Below are positions 1 through 6,947 of a stretch of DNA of 64,000 nt, piece after piece (position 1 is the first letter of the stretch; each line of letters starts with the position of its first letter). A model generated the notes under the pieces. That model was given only the letters and a program-made list of their open reading frames with translations, had not been told where the DNA came from and did no database searches. The stretch comes from Myxococcales bacterium (GTDB lineage Bacteria; Myxococcota_A; Polyangia; Fen-1088). The DNA lies in the NCBI GenBank assembly GCA_003142855.1, contig PLNW01000150.1, positions 46,040 through 110,039 on the forward strand, in the 5' to 3' direction. The position numbers were made by a program, and so were the translations under genes.

Positions 1-291
1 CACGTAGAGCACGACGGCTGTCTCTCTTCCCATCCTTCCTTTCTACTACGGCAGGTGCCCTATGGGAGGTGGATAGTCATTTGACACTTGTCATTCGCCA
101 AGACATCCGGTTCCACACGTCATCAAGTTGAGACGCAAGACCCTGGTGTGAATCTCTATCTTGCCACAGCCGTCTTGGCCACTCGAGTTCGCTGCCGGCT
201 CACCAACGTCGACAAACGTGGCTCTATCCTGCCGTGGTCTTGAGCCCGCGTGTTCGCTTCGTGGCCGGCGTGGCCCATCCTGTCGTCTTCC

Positions 292-990
292 TCACAGCCT
301 GAGCAACTTCCGCAAGGGCTCGCTCGGGATCGTGTAGTACCCCGCTCCGGTGCCTCGCTCGGTCTCTCGCTCGCGGGACACCTCGACGGTGACGCCGACG
401 CAGCGGAGAGCATCAATCAGGCGATAGGCGGTTCTCTGGTTCATGCCAAGTTCGGCGGCGAGTTCCGCGACCGTCCAGCGTCCTCTCCGAAGGATGAGCA
501 TCATGGATAGCACGTGGCGAAGTTGCCGACCGCGCACTTGGGTTCCATCGATCTTGGCCCCGGAAAGGCGCTTGCGGTCGGCCCGGTCCGGGCAAGTGCT
601 TCGAATGTGCCAGACTGAACCGCAGAGGGTGCACCGGTGCCCATCCCGTTTTCGTCCCCGCAGGCACCGCGAGCAGAACACACTCTCCCGCGCCACTGGC
701 CTACCGCAGGCGCACAAGCCGGCGGCACGACGATCGACCTTCATCGTCGCTCGCTGGGCGCTGTGAATCCGCAAGCATTTCTCGCAGGTCGCTCGTCCCG
801 GTGGGCACGGCTTGGAGCAGCGCCGGCAAAGCCCAGATTGGCGTAGCCTTTCCCGGCGTGCGGCCTGGGTTTCTGTGGCGATCTTGAGACATCGCATGCA
901 CCGGGCTTTGCCCTTGGCGGGCCGACATCGCCCGCACTGGGCACAGTGCCCAGCAGCCTTGTGGCGCTGATATTCGTTCTTGAGAGTCAC
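292..990 (-). CDS. Zinc-ribbon/zinc-knuckle protein with C-terminal winged helix
   Basis: The 232-residue protein starts with GTG. Its N-terminal half carries three four-cysteine clusters (C16/C19 with C31/C34, C55/C58 with C69/C72, C93/C95 with C106/C109), then C120-x2-C123-x4-H128-x4-C133, which is exactly the CCHC zinc-knuckle spacing. Residues about 155-232 look like a helix-turn-helix or winged helix of the HTH_11/DeoR kind (WTVAELAAELGMNQRTAYRLIDAL). I infer a nucleic-acid-binding protein or transcription regulator; the target is unknown. It stands alone: the neighbouring lipoprotein ends 265 bases upstream, and a copy of the three-copy palindromic element lies in that gap. No good Shine-Dalgarno precedes the GTG, so the start is not certain. 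No named family was recognised for the whole architecture. Confidence 0.7.
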   Translation of the reverse strand: MTLKNEYQRHKAAGHCAQCGRCRPAKGKARCMRCLKIATETQAARRERLRQSGLCRRCSKPCPPGRATCEKCLRIHSAQRATMKVDRRAAGLCACGRPVARESVFCSRCLRGRKRDGHRCTLCGSVWHIRSTCPDRADRKRLSGAKIDGTQVRGRQLRHVLSMMLILRRGRWTVAELAAELGMNQRTAYRLIDALRCVGVTVEVSRERETERGTGAGYYTIPSEPLRKLLRL

Positions 991-1130
991 CGGGAGGGCA
1001 TCCTACCAAATGCTCCCGTTGGGCATCATAGCCTCGGTCGGCAAGCCCACCCGATGGCGGATTTATGAAACACAGGCTCTGTCCGATCAGTCCTTTGGGA
1101 CCGTCTGGAACAAATGGATCTGGATGGCAC

Positions 1131-1178
1131 ACCCTTTTCTTGTCCACCGACATTCCCCTCCCCTGGTGCATGGACGAC
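1131..1178 (-). repeat. Intergenic palindromic element, copy 1 of 3
   Basis: Shares the blocks TTCTT, CCGACAT, CCCC, CCTGG and GACGAC, in order, with copies at 5225-5271 and 6493-6537. This copy is the most diverged. It lies about 140 bases upstream of the GTG of the zinc-ribbon gene on the minus strand. The rest of the 991-1254 gap shows nothing else that I recognise. Confidence 0.6.
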
Positions 1179-1254
1179 CGTGGGTGCGCGGGCAAGAGGG
1201 GACCCACAACCCAAAGCTAACTGGACCGGGCGAAGATCGAGCCTGCCCGAGCGA

Positions 1255-1788
1255 TCATGTACACGACCAAGTTGTCAAAGGAATGCCGCCGCAACTGCAC
1301 TGGGTTGCACCAGCATCGTACCTGCAGACGCTCGTGATATCTGCGCAAGAGCCGCCCGTATTCGGGGCCGACGCCGGACATATTGAGCACACCCAGACAC
1401 CCGACGTGCACCTGCATTGGTGGCTCGGGTACACGCACGATTCGCCCTCTTCGGGACATGGTTGCCCGTACAGGGTTGGGCCACAGGCATACGATCCGGT
1501 ATCGCCTGAGGCAGCATCCATCCCAGTGCTGCTGGCTACGCCGCCAGAGCCAGTGATGCCACCAGTTGCCGTTGTGCCACCGGTCGACTTCGTGCCACCT
1601 GTGCCACCTGTACCACCCCCAGTGACTCCACCGCTGCTCACCACGCCTCCGCTGCCAACGGTGCTGCCCCCTGCGAGAACAGCGCCATCCGTTCGTGCGC
1701 TGCTCGAACCACCACACCCAGCGAGTGCGGCGAAGAAAAGAACGCAGAGGATGCTACGAGCGGCAGTGCCTGGAATCGAACGAGTCAT
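1255..1788 (-). CDS. Cys-rich lipoprotein with Gly/Thr linker
   Basis: The 177-residue protein has a lipoprotein signal peptide ending in the lipobox LAGC (about residues 21-24), so it should be lipid-anchored in the envelope. A low-complexity Gly/Thr/Ser linker (repeated GGT, about residues 30-90) leads to a small domain with about ten cysteines, probably disulfide-bonded. Function is not recognised. It begins 53 bases after the serpin stop on the same strand, so the two are probably co-transcribed, and its ATG and leader are a near copy of the serpin's. The antisense reading frame here is open only because of the repetitive linker. Confidence 0.8.
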   Translation of the reverse strand: MTRSIPGTAARSILCVLFFAALAGCGGSSSARTDGAVLAGGSTVGSGGVVSSGGVTGGGTGGTGGTKSTGGTTATGGITGSGGVASSTGMDAASGDTGSYACGPTLYGQPCPEEGESCVYPSHQCRCTSGVWVCSICPASAPNTGGSCADITSVCRYDAGATQCSCGGIPLTTWSCT

Positions 1789-1823
1789 GGCTGCCTCTGG
1801 GTCAAGTGGTCAGGTCATCAGCA
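1773..1823 (-). repeat. Duplicated leader/start region, copy 1
   Basis: 51 bases covering the ATG and about 35 bases of untranslated leader of the Cys-rich lipoprotein. It matches 3242-3292 (serpin start) at 45 of 51 positions, including the Shine-Dalgarno region. Confidence 0.8.
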
Positions 1824-1841
1824 CATGAAGCGCGTCGCTGG

Positions 1842-3257
1842 TCAGTTCTGGCTAGGATCTTGAACCCGGCCCATGAACAGAATGGCACCGGTGGGCTGGT
1901 CATACAGGAAATAGATGAAGGGACGGGTTGCGTCGACCAGTAGCCCGGTCGGGGCGGCAATTGCGAGAATACTAATGACCACTGCCGTGGCGGCTGCGGC
2001 CTCGGTACCGTTTTCCGCGACGTCGATGAATGCCTTGTGGATGACATCCGAGATGAACAGGTTGTGCGTGCCATCCATGCCCGAGAAGTCGGCGACGCCG
2101 GGGATGAAGGCCGATGTCATGCCCAGGGCTTGCAGAAGCGTCACCAAGCTCGTCCCTGTCTCAACCTTGAAGCGGGGAAGGGTGAGCGAAACCGTCTGGC
2201 TGACCAGACCGGCCACCAAAGTCCCCAGCGCAGTCGCGTTCAGCGAGGATTCGACTTGGCTGAACTGACCCGCATTGGGGACCACCACCACCAGCGAGAG
2301 CCGAGTATCGGCATAGGGCAGGGACGCGGCTACGAAGTTCGTCCCTTTAGTGGCCGGAAGGCTGGGGAGGTATGCGTTCATGAAACTCACAGTCACACTG
2401 CTGCCATCCAGCCGGGTGAACGGGCCATCGTGGGTGTCGGTCGGATCAAACTTGGTGTTCCATGCCGCATTGAAGTAGACCGCGTCGGTCAGGACCAGCT
2501 CTGTCGAGCTATCGACGGAGCCGGGTGGCAACAGATTTTGGATCTTGTCGTTTGTCTGGCCAGCCACCCATGCATTGATGGTCAGGCGCGATGGATCGGG
2601 AGCATTGATGAAATCGAGCAGATTCACGCCTGCGCCATAGTTCTCGGCCAAAGTGTTCAGGAAGTCGGTCTTGAACGCGTAGGTTTGCTCGGCCCAAACC
2701 GCGTTGGTGATGTTTACCTGCATGGGTCCGCCGTCACCGCCGAGGAAGCCCTGCCCACGTGAGGTCAGAGTCTGGTCCAGGGCATTGAACGCCGGGTGCA
2801 ACTGTGCCGGTGGCAAGGTGAAGTGAAGAGCGCTGGCCATCTCGGTCGCTGTCGTCGTTGCCGCCCCAGCGTAGGTCATCGCAAGCGCGATAGAAATGCT
2901 GGCTGGTGAGAAGACCAGATTGGTGTTCGTTGTGATGAGCTGTTGGTAGGCTGCAAACGCGAACGCGGCGTTGTCGGAAGCCAGGGTAGTGCTGTCGGCT
3001 GCCGGCACCTGTGGATTGGCGATGCGCTGGACTGCAGACATGGCGGTGACGATGTCAGGGGAAGACGCAGCGTCTGCTATCCCGACCGGGCCAGGCGTGG
3101 TGTCGGCCACCCCAATGGCGTCCGGCAGAGCGGAGGCGTCGGGGGTGGCGGTAAGAGGCGCGGGTCCCGCGCTGCTAGAACCACAGCCCGCGAGCGCGAT
3201 GGCGAAAAGCGCGGAGATAACACAACAACCGGTCCCAAGTCGAATCCAACGAGTCAT
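1842..3257 (-). CDS. Serpin-family lipoprotein (serine protease inhibitor)
   Basis: The 471-residue protein has a signal peptide ending in the lipobox LAGC, then a Pro/Ala linker and a full serpin fold. The hinge of the reactive-centre loop reads GTEAAAATAV from about residue 417, the small-residue pattern of inhibitory serpins, and the C-terminus has the family signature RPFIYFLYDQPTGAILFMGRV. Placing the hinge on alpha-1-antitrypsin puts P1 near Leu in ISILAIAA, which suggests a chymotrypsin- or elastase-like target; this is inference, good to a residue or so. The ATG at 3257 was chosen over an upstream in-frame start because GGAGG sits just before it and the signal peptide starts there. 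It is divergent from the Cys-rich lipoprotein at 3506 and precedes another lipoprotein 53 bases downstream. Confidence 0.93.
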   Translation of the reverse strand: MTRWIRLGTGCCVISALFAIALAGCGSSSAGPAPLTATPDASALPDAIGVADTTPGPVGIADAASSPDIVTAMSAVQRIANPQVPAADSTTLASDNAAFAFAAYQQLITTNTNLVFSPASISIALAMTYAGAATTTATEMASALHFTLPPAQLHPAFNALDQTLTSRGQGFLGGDGGPMQVNITNAVWAEQTYAFKTDFLNTLAENYGAGVNLLDFINAPDPSRLTINAWVAGQTNDKIQNLLPPGSVDSSTELVLTDAVYFNAAWNTKFDPTDTHDGPFTRLDGSSVTVSFMNAYLPSLPATKGTNFVAASLPYADTRLSLVVVVPNAGQFSQVESSLNATALGTLVAGLVSQTVSLTLPRFKVETGTSLVTLLQALGMTSAFIPGVADFSGMDGTHNLFISDVIHKAFIDVAENGTEAAAATAVVISILAIAAPTGLLVDATRPFIYFLYDQPTGAILFMGRVQDPSQN

Positions 3258-3292
3258 GGCTGCCTCCAGATCAAGTGGGCAGGTTATCAGCA
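3242..3292 (-). repeat. Duplicated leader/start region, copy 2
   Basis: The serpin copy of the 51-base leader block at 1773-1823. It contains GGAGG and the ATG. Similarity stops about 35 bases upstream of the ATG and fades within the signal peptide. Confidence 0.8.
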
Positions 3293-3505
3293 AGTTCGAG
3301 GCCAAGGGCGAGTCTGTCCGCTGGCCGGGGAACAAGCCAGATCGTGGATGGGTACCCTCAGAATTCTGATAGTTGGCGGACTCTATGGCCATGTTTTCAC
3401 CTGCCACATGGGCTCTTCTCCACGTAGTTGCGAGGGAATCGGTTCTACCGTTGCGGCGCGAGACACGGCACGGAGATTGCTACTTTGGATGGAGCGGAGG
3501 ATTCG

Positions 3506-4831
3506 ATGTTCAAGATATCCATATGCGGCGTGGCACTTTTTCTGGCTGGCTTGGTGGCGTGTAGCAACCAGTCCGGTCTGAATGTCACTGGGGGCAGCAC
3601 AAGCGGGGGCCAGGGCACATCCGGCACAGGCGGCAGCACGGGTGGAGGCCAAACAACCGGCCAGAACGACTGCGAGAAAGCAGGTGGCACCTGTGAGCAA
3701 GGAGCACCAGGAGCCTGTTTGGGCGGCTGGAGCCCCAACACCGGGGGGTATTCCTGCGCATCGAGCACGACGTCTTGCTGCCTACCGCTCAGCTATTCGC
3801 CGTGCGAGACCGCAGGCGGGACGTGCACTCAGGTGCAGCCGGGCTCGTGCCCCAGCGGAACAATCGACGACACGAGCCAGTATCAATGCAGCAACATGGG
3901 AGGCCCCACGACATGCTGCATGCCATCCGCAAACGGGGGTGTATCAGGAACTGGCGGGACCAGCGGAGGCGCGGGCAGCAGCGGAGCCACGGGAGGCTCG
4001 GGTGGTGTCGGTGGTGTCGGGTCTGGCGGAACCAGCGGCGCTGGTGGAACGGTTTCCTGCCTCCCGGCTTTGTGCTCTATTACTATGCCGGCCTGTGCTG
4101 GCGAGTTCCAGCCGAACCCAGACGACCCGTGCGGCTGTCCCATCTGCGTGCCGAAGCCTGACGCCGGAATTGCGAAAGACGCTGGAAGCCCGGACAGCCC
4201 GATCTGCCTAGGCTCAATGCTCCCCTGCGTTCCACCCCCCAAGACCTGTCCTGCTGGGTACCAGATGCTCTCTCAGCCCTGCGGCTGCGGCGGCTGCGTG
4301 CCGGTGGACGGTGGAACCAGCGACGCTGGGAAACCGGACACGCCGGTGATCTGTTACGTGATGTGCCCTATGATGGCCTGCACCTACGGACACCTGCCGA
4401 CTCCCGCCCCCTGCGGCTGCCCCAGCTGCGCCCCGGCCCCTGACGCCGGCGTGGCGAAGGATGCTGGCCGCGCAGACACGCCACTTCCTGTGTGTCCGAT
4501 GCTGGCAAATCTGAATTCCACGGACGCTGCTGCAGTTTCGTGGGGCAGCGGACGAATGTTGCTGGAGTGCAAGTTTACGGGTGGGACCACCGAGGATTGC
4601 CTCAGCAACGACGTCACAGGCTGTCCCGGGCCCGTGATGACAAGTGGGGACTTGGTCGGCTGCAGCGATCTATGCGCGGCAGACGAGTACGGCCTGAGCT
4701 ACGGCGGAGTGGGTCCTTTGGCCGCGCCGCCGTCAATCGACCTTCCCACTGGATGTGGGTCAGGCCGGTACACTCCGGCTGGCGTCGCGTTCTACTGCTG
4801 TCCCTGCGGTCTGTTGACCGTCCCGCTCTAG
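3506..4831 (+). CDS. Cys-rich repeat lipoprotein with PDAG linkers
   Basis: The 441-residue protein has a lipoprotein signal (lipobox LVAC), Gly/Thr/Ser linkers, two early modules of the type GGTC..PG.CP/CL with CC near their ends, and three tandem modules ending in CGCP.C/CGCGGC followed by a PDAG-DAG-PD linker (about residues 200-325). A C-terminal domain ends with CCPCGLL. The ATG at 3506 follows a purine-rich GGAGCGGAGG; the longer open frame upstream lacks a signal peptide. Probably a surface-anchored, disulfide-rich protein of unknown role. Its stop overlaps the ihfB stop on the other strand through a shared CTAG. Confidence 0.82.
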   Translation: MFKISICGVALFLAGLVACSNQSGLNVTGGSTSGGQGTSGTGGSTGGGQTTGQNDCEKAGGTCEQGAPGACLGGWSPNTGGYSCASSTTSCCLPLSYSPCETAGGTCTQVQPGSCPSGTIDDTSQYQCSNMGGPTTCCMPSANGGVSGTGGTSGGAGSSGATGGSGGVGGVGSGGTSGAGGTVSCLPALCSITMPACAGEFQPNPDDPCGCPICVPKPDAGIAKDAGSPDSPICLGSMLPCVPPPKTCPAGYQMLSQPCGCGGCVPVDGGTSDAGKPDTPVICYVMCPMMACTYGHLPTPAPCGCPSCAPAPDAGVAKDAGRADTPLPVCPMLANLNSTDAAAVSWGSGRMLLECKFTGGTTEDCLSNDVTGCPGPVMTSGDLVGCSDLCAADEYGLSYGGVGPLAAPPSIDLPTGCGSGRYTPAGVAFYCCPCGLLTVPL

Positions 4832-5154
4832 GCAGGCTTGGCCAGCTCGTTCGCTGCTGCTCTTTCCGTCGACCGCCGCCCATCGTTCACCCGCTCGCGC
4901 AGCTCCTTGCCCACCTTGAAGAAGGCCAGACGCTTGGGCTTGATTGGAACGATTGCGCCTGTGCGCGGGTTGCGACCGTGGTAGGCGCGGTACTGGCGCA
5001 CGGTGAAGCTGCCGAAACCTCGGATTTCGATCTTTTCGCCGCGACTCATTGACTGCTCCATGCAGCCGAAGACCACATCGACCAGCAGTTCTGCACGCGC
5101 CCAAGGGAACTTGAGCTTGTCGGCAATGATGGTGATGAGGTCTGCCTTGGTCAC
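4828..5154 (-). CDS. ihfB: Integration host factor beta-like DNA-bending protein
   Basis: The 108-residue HU/IHF family protein opens MTKADLITIIADKL, carries the family core EKIEIRGFGSF and the DNA-intercalating arm GRNPRTG, and ends in FFKVGKELRERVN. The last segment resembles IHF-beta more than HU. It bends DNA and acts as an architectural factor in recombination and at sigma-54 promoters; one such promoter lies at 6824. A tail of about 15 residues follows the normal end of the family. It starts with GTG and has no strong Shine-Dalgarno. The upstream gap holds a perfect 10-base palindrome ACCAATTGGT (5206-5215) and copy 2 of the palindromic element. Confidence 0.92.
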   Translation of the reverse strand: MTKADLITIIADKLKFPWARAELLVDVVFGCMEQSMSRGEKIEIRGFGSFTVRQYRAYHGRNPRTGAIVPIKPKRLAFFKVGKELRERVNDGRRSTERAAANELAKPA

Positions 5155-5224
5155 GGCTTGGCTTTTACACTTTTCCGCGATCTCGACAAGGTGAACGGCG
5201 TCGTCACCAATTGGTCACCTCGCC

Positions 5225-5271
5225 AAGATTCTTCATGCGTCGGCATACCCCACGCCTGGTGTATGGACGAC
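5225..5271 (-). repeat. Intergenic palindromic element, copy 2 of 3
   Basis: The core CATACCCCACGCCTGGTGTATG is an imperfect palindrome (one mismatch in nine paired bases), flanked by AAGATTCTTC on one side and GACGAC on the other. Its near end is 71 bases from the ihfB start, almost the same distance as copy 3 from its gene. Confidence 0.75.
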
Positions 5272-5324
5272 TCGACGAGCGGCGGCTGTTCCCAAAGCCA
5301 TAGGGCACGCGTGCGGATTCGCTT

Positions 5325-6044
5325 CTATGAATCTATCAATGCGCTGGCGGACCGGGCTGAACTTCCCGGTGGCCGGTGTGTCCTGCTCGAAACGCGGATC
5401 CTGTTGACCGCACCGGCCAGGCGATTCACCGGACCCAGCCCCTCGCGCAAGATGGTCACCCAGTCGTCGACCAAGCTCACCACGGTCGAGGGCGGGCCGT
5501 TGAGGGTTCCGCCGTCCAAGATAAGATCGAGATCGGTCCCATATTCCTGCCGAATCTCAGCAGCGGTGCTCAGGACATCGCCATCGTGCGACTTGGCCGT
5601 AGCCGTGAGGATGGGTCGGCCCAGACGCCAGGTCAGCTTTTCGCACAGAGCACTCTGCGGGATGCGGACCCCGATGGTGCGCCGGTCACCCTGTACGAGG
5701 GGCGACGGCACCCTCGGGTGGGCCAGCAGCTCGGTGCAGTAGGGTCCAGGAAAGATGCGGTTGACGTTACGATAGGCCAACTCGCCCATGCGTGTGAAGC
5801 GCGGAAGCTCGCCCAAATCGGGCAGCAAGAAGGTCAGCGGCCGGGTTGCGAGATCGAGACCGCGCATGCGTTGAATGCGTTCAATCGCCTCCGTCTGGCC
5901 AAAGGCACAACCAAGGCCATACAGGGTGTCGGTGGGAAAGGCAATCACGCCTCCTGCCGACAGCACTCCAAGCGCCTGTTCCAAAACCGCCACAACAGGC
6001 TCTGACGGGGACACCTCCACGATGGCCGCGCGGGACGAGGTCAT
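5325..6044 (-). CDS. TsaC/Sua5/YciO-family protein (threonylcarbamoyl-AMP synthase fold)
   Basis: The 239-residue protein has the YrdC fold motifs: GGVIAFPTDTLYGLGC, then R/K-rich RGLDLATRPLTFLLPDL, a PGPY segment, and RTIGVRIP. The family makes threonylcarbamoyl-AMP from Thr, bicarbonate and ATP for t6A37 of tRNA, or is the YciO subgroup of less certain role. It has the short form without the Sua5 C-terminal domain. The start was set at 6044 (MTSSRAAIVEV); the open frame extends further upstream, but that part is not conserved-looking and nearly reaches the next gene. It lies 97 bases downstream of the Cys-rich repeat gene on the same strand. Confidence 0.85.
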   Translation of the reverse strand: MTSSRAAIVEVSPSEPVVAVLEQALGVLSAGGVIAFPTDTLYGLGCAFGQTEAIERIQRMRGLDLATRPLTFLLPDLGELPRFTRMGELAYRNVNRIFPGPYCTELLAHPRVPSPLVQGDRRTIGVRIPQSALCEKLTWRLGRPILTATAKSHDGDVLSTAAEIRQEYGTDLDLILDGGTLNGPPSTVVSLVDDWVTILREGLGPVNRLAGAVNRIRVSSRTHRPPGSSARSASALIDS

Positions 6045-6141
6045 CGGTTCGGTATAGTGACAAACGGACGGTGTGCAAGCAAAAGCTTGGTGACGATCAT
6101 GCCGAACGGCGGAATCGCGCAAACGTAGCACTGCCGTGGAG

Positions 6142-6420
6142 CTACTCGGCCCCCGGCTTGCCACCCTTGTGCTCGTGCTTCTTCATCTCTTCCCGCGCTT
6201 GCTTGCACGCCTCGGACAGATCTTGCTCGTGCTCCTTCATGCACTTGCGCACGGCCTCGTGGTCACCCATGACCCCCTTGCAGAATTTCTCCCTGTCGGC
6301 CTTGCAAGCCTCGTGCATCTTTCCGCCGTGCTCCCCATGGCCTTCCTCAGCGCGTGCCATGTTGGAGCCGAAAGCCAGACTGCACATCATGACCGAAGTC
6401 CAGACGAGTCGACGAATCAT
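6142..6420 (-). CDS. Small exported cysteine-rich-repeat protein
   Basis: The 92-residue protein has a signal peptide (MIRRLVWTSVMMCSLAFGSNMARA) and a His/Lys-rich mature part with the pattern HEACKADREKFCKG..KCMKEHEQDLSEACKQA, which resembles the cysteine-rich repeat seen in Golgi apparatus protein 1 and in small bacterial periplasmic proteins. The His-rich ends could bind metal; that is inference. The ATG at 6420 follows AAGGGGGAACC. Copy 3 of the palindromic element starts 73 bases upstream. Confidence 0.8.
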   Translation of the reverse strand: MIRRLVWTSVMMCSLAFGSNMARAEEGHGEHGGKMHEACKADREKFCKGVMGDHEAVRKCMKEHEQDLSEACKQAREEMKKHEHKGGKPGAE

Positions 6421-6492
6421 GGTTCCCCCTTGGTGGGCAATCCTGACGATCATCCGCAACCGCACGCTGAGGGTAGCACAGATCTAAACCCC

Positions 6493-6537
6493 CAGATTCT
6501 TCAACCGCCGACATACCCCCCCCTGGGTATTCACGAC
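6493..6537 (-). repeat. Intergenic palindromic element, copy 3 of 3
   Basis: Carries AGATTCTTC, CCGACATACCCC, CCTGGGTAT and ACGAC in the same order as copy 2. The core ATACCC...GGGTAT is perfectly self-complementary. Confidence 0.75.
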
Positions 6538-6714
6538 ACAGGTTCACAGGGCCGGCACCATTTCGTGTGCCGATAGCCAACTCGGTTCACGGCCCTCAAT
6601 TTCTTGCACCAGGTGGCCGCTGCACACTACCATGCAAGTCCCCTGACCCGACTGGTCTCGGAGGGGCATCCGCTGCCCGCCCAGAGTCTGGGTGCCAGCC
6701 GATTGCTGCTGGCG

Positions 6715-6731
6715 TTGCACTTCGTGTGCAA
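6715..6731 (+). promoter_or_regulatory. Upstream activator-like palindrome 1
   Basis: TTGCAC-N5-GTGCAA with perfect 6-base arms. It shares its half-sites with the palindrome centred 31 bases downstream, i.e. three helical turns away on the same DNA face. It lies about 100 bases upstream of the sigma-54 promoter, where enhancer-binding proteins bind. The TGCAC/GTGCA half-sites resemble NtrC sites, but the spacer is two bases shorter. Confidence 0.6.
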
Positions 6732-6744
6732 GTGGCTTTCGAGC

Positions 6745-6763
6745 TTTGCACTTGAGGTGCAAA
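6745..6763 (+). promoter_or_regulatory. Upstream activator-like palindrome 2
   Basis: TTTGCAC-N5-GTGCAAA with perfect 7-base arms. It is centred near 6754, about 95 bases upstream of the predicted transcription start. Confidence 0.6.
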
Positions 6764-6823
6764 AGCAGGTGGGCGGTCACGAAGATCGTGGCGGAAATTC
6801 TCGGTCTTCTCGGCGAGCCGCGC

Positions 6824-6839
6824 TGGCACAAGGCTTGCT
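6824..6839 (+). promoter_or_regulatory. Sigma-54 (RpoN) promoter, -24/-12
   Basis: TGGCACAAGGCTTGCT fits the sigma-54 consensus TGGCAC-R-N4-TTGCW at every specified position. The -24 GG is at 6825-6826 and the -12 GC at 6837-6838 or the adjoining base, so transcription should start near 6850. It points at the FG-GAP lipoprotein, whose ATG is about 100 bases downstream. The rest of the 527-base gap 6421-6947 shows only the palindromes and repeat copy listed here. Confidence 0.8.
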
Positions 6840-6947
6840 GATATGCCCGAACGGCTGAGGCTGAGCCCACAACCGCCAGTGCCCCCGCTGTGATACCTTC
6901 GTGGTGCCCATTTCCTGTGACAACGAAAACAGACTTGGAGAATCAAG

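Noticed and set aside
81-110. TTGACA as a -35 box
   Set aside because: No acceptable -10 at 16-18 bases and no gene follows on the plus strand.
1125-1140. Possible sigma-54 promoter TGGCAC-N5-TTTCT
   Set aside because: It lacks the -12 GC and points at the 3' end of a minus-strand gene.
6567-6890. Short ORFs in the gap before the FG-GAP lipoprotein
   Set aside because: No Shine-Dalgarno, no domain; the space is explained by regulatory sites.
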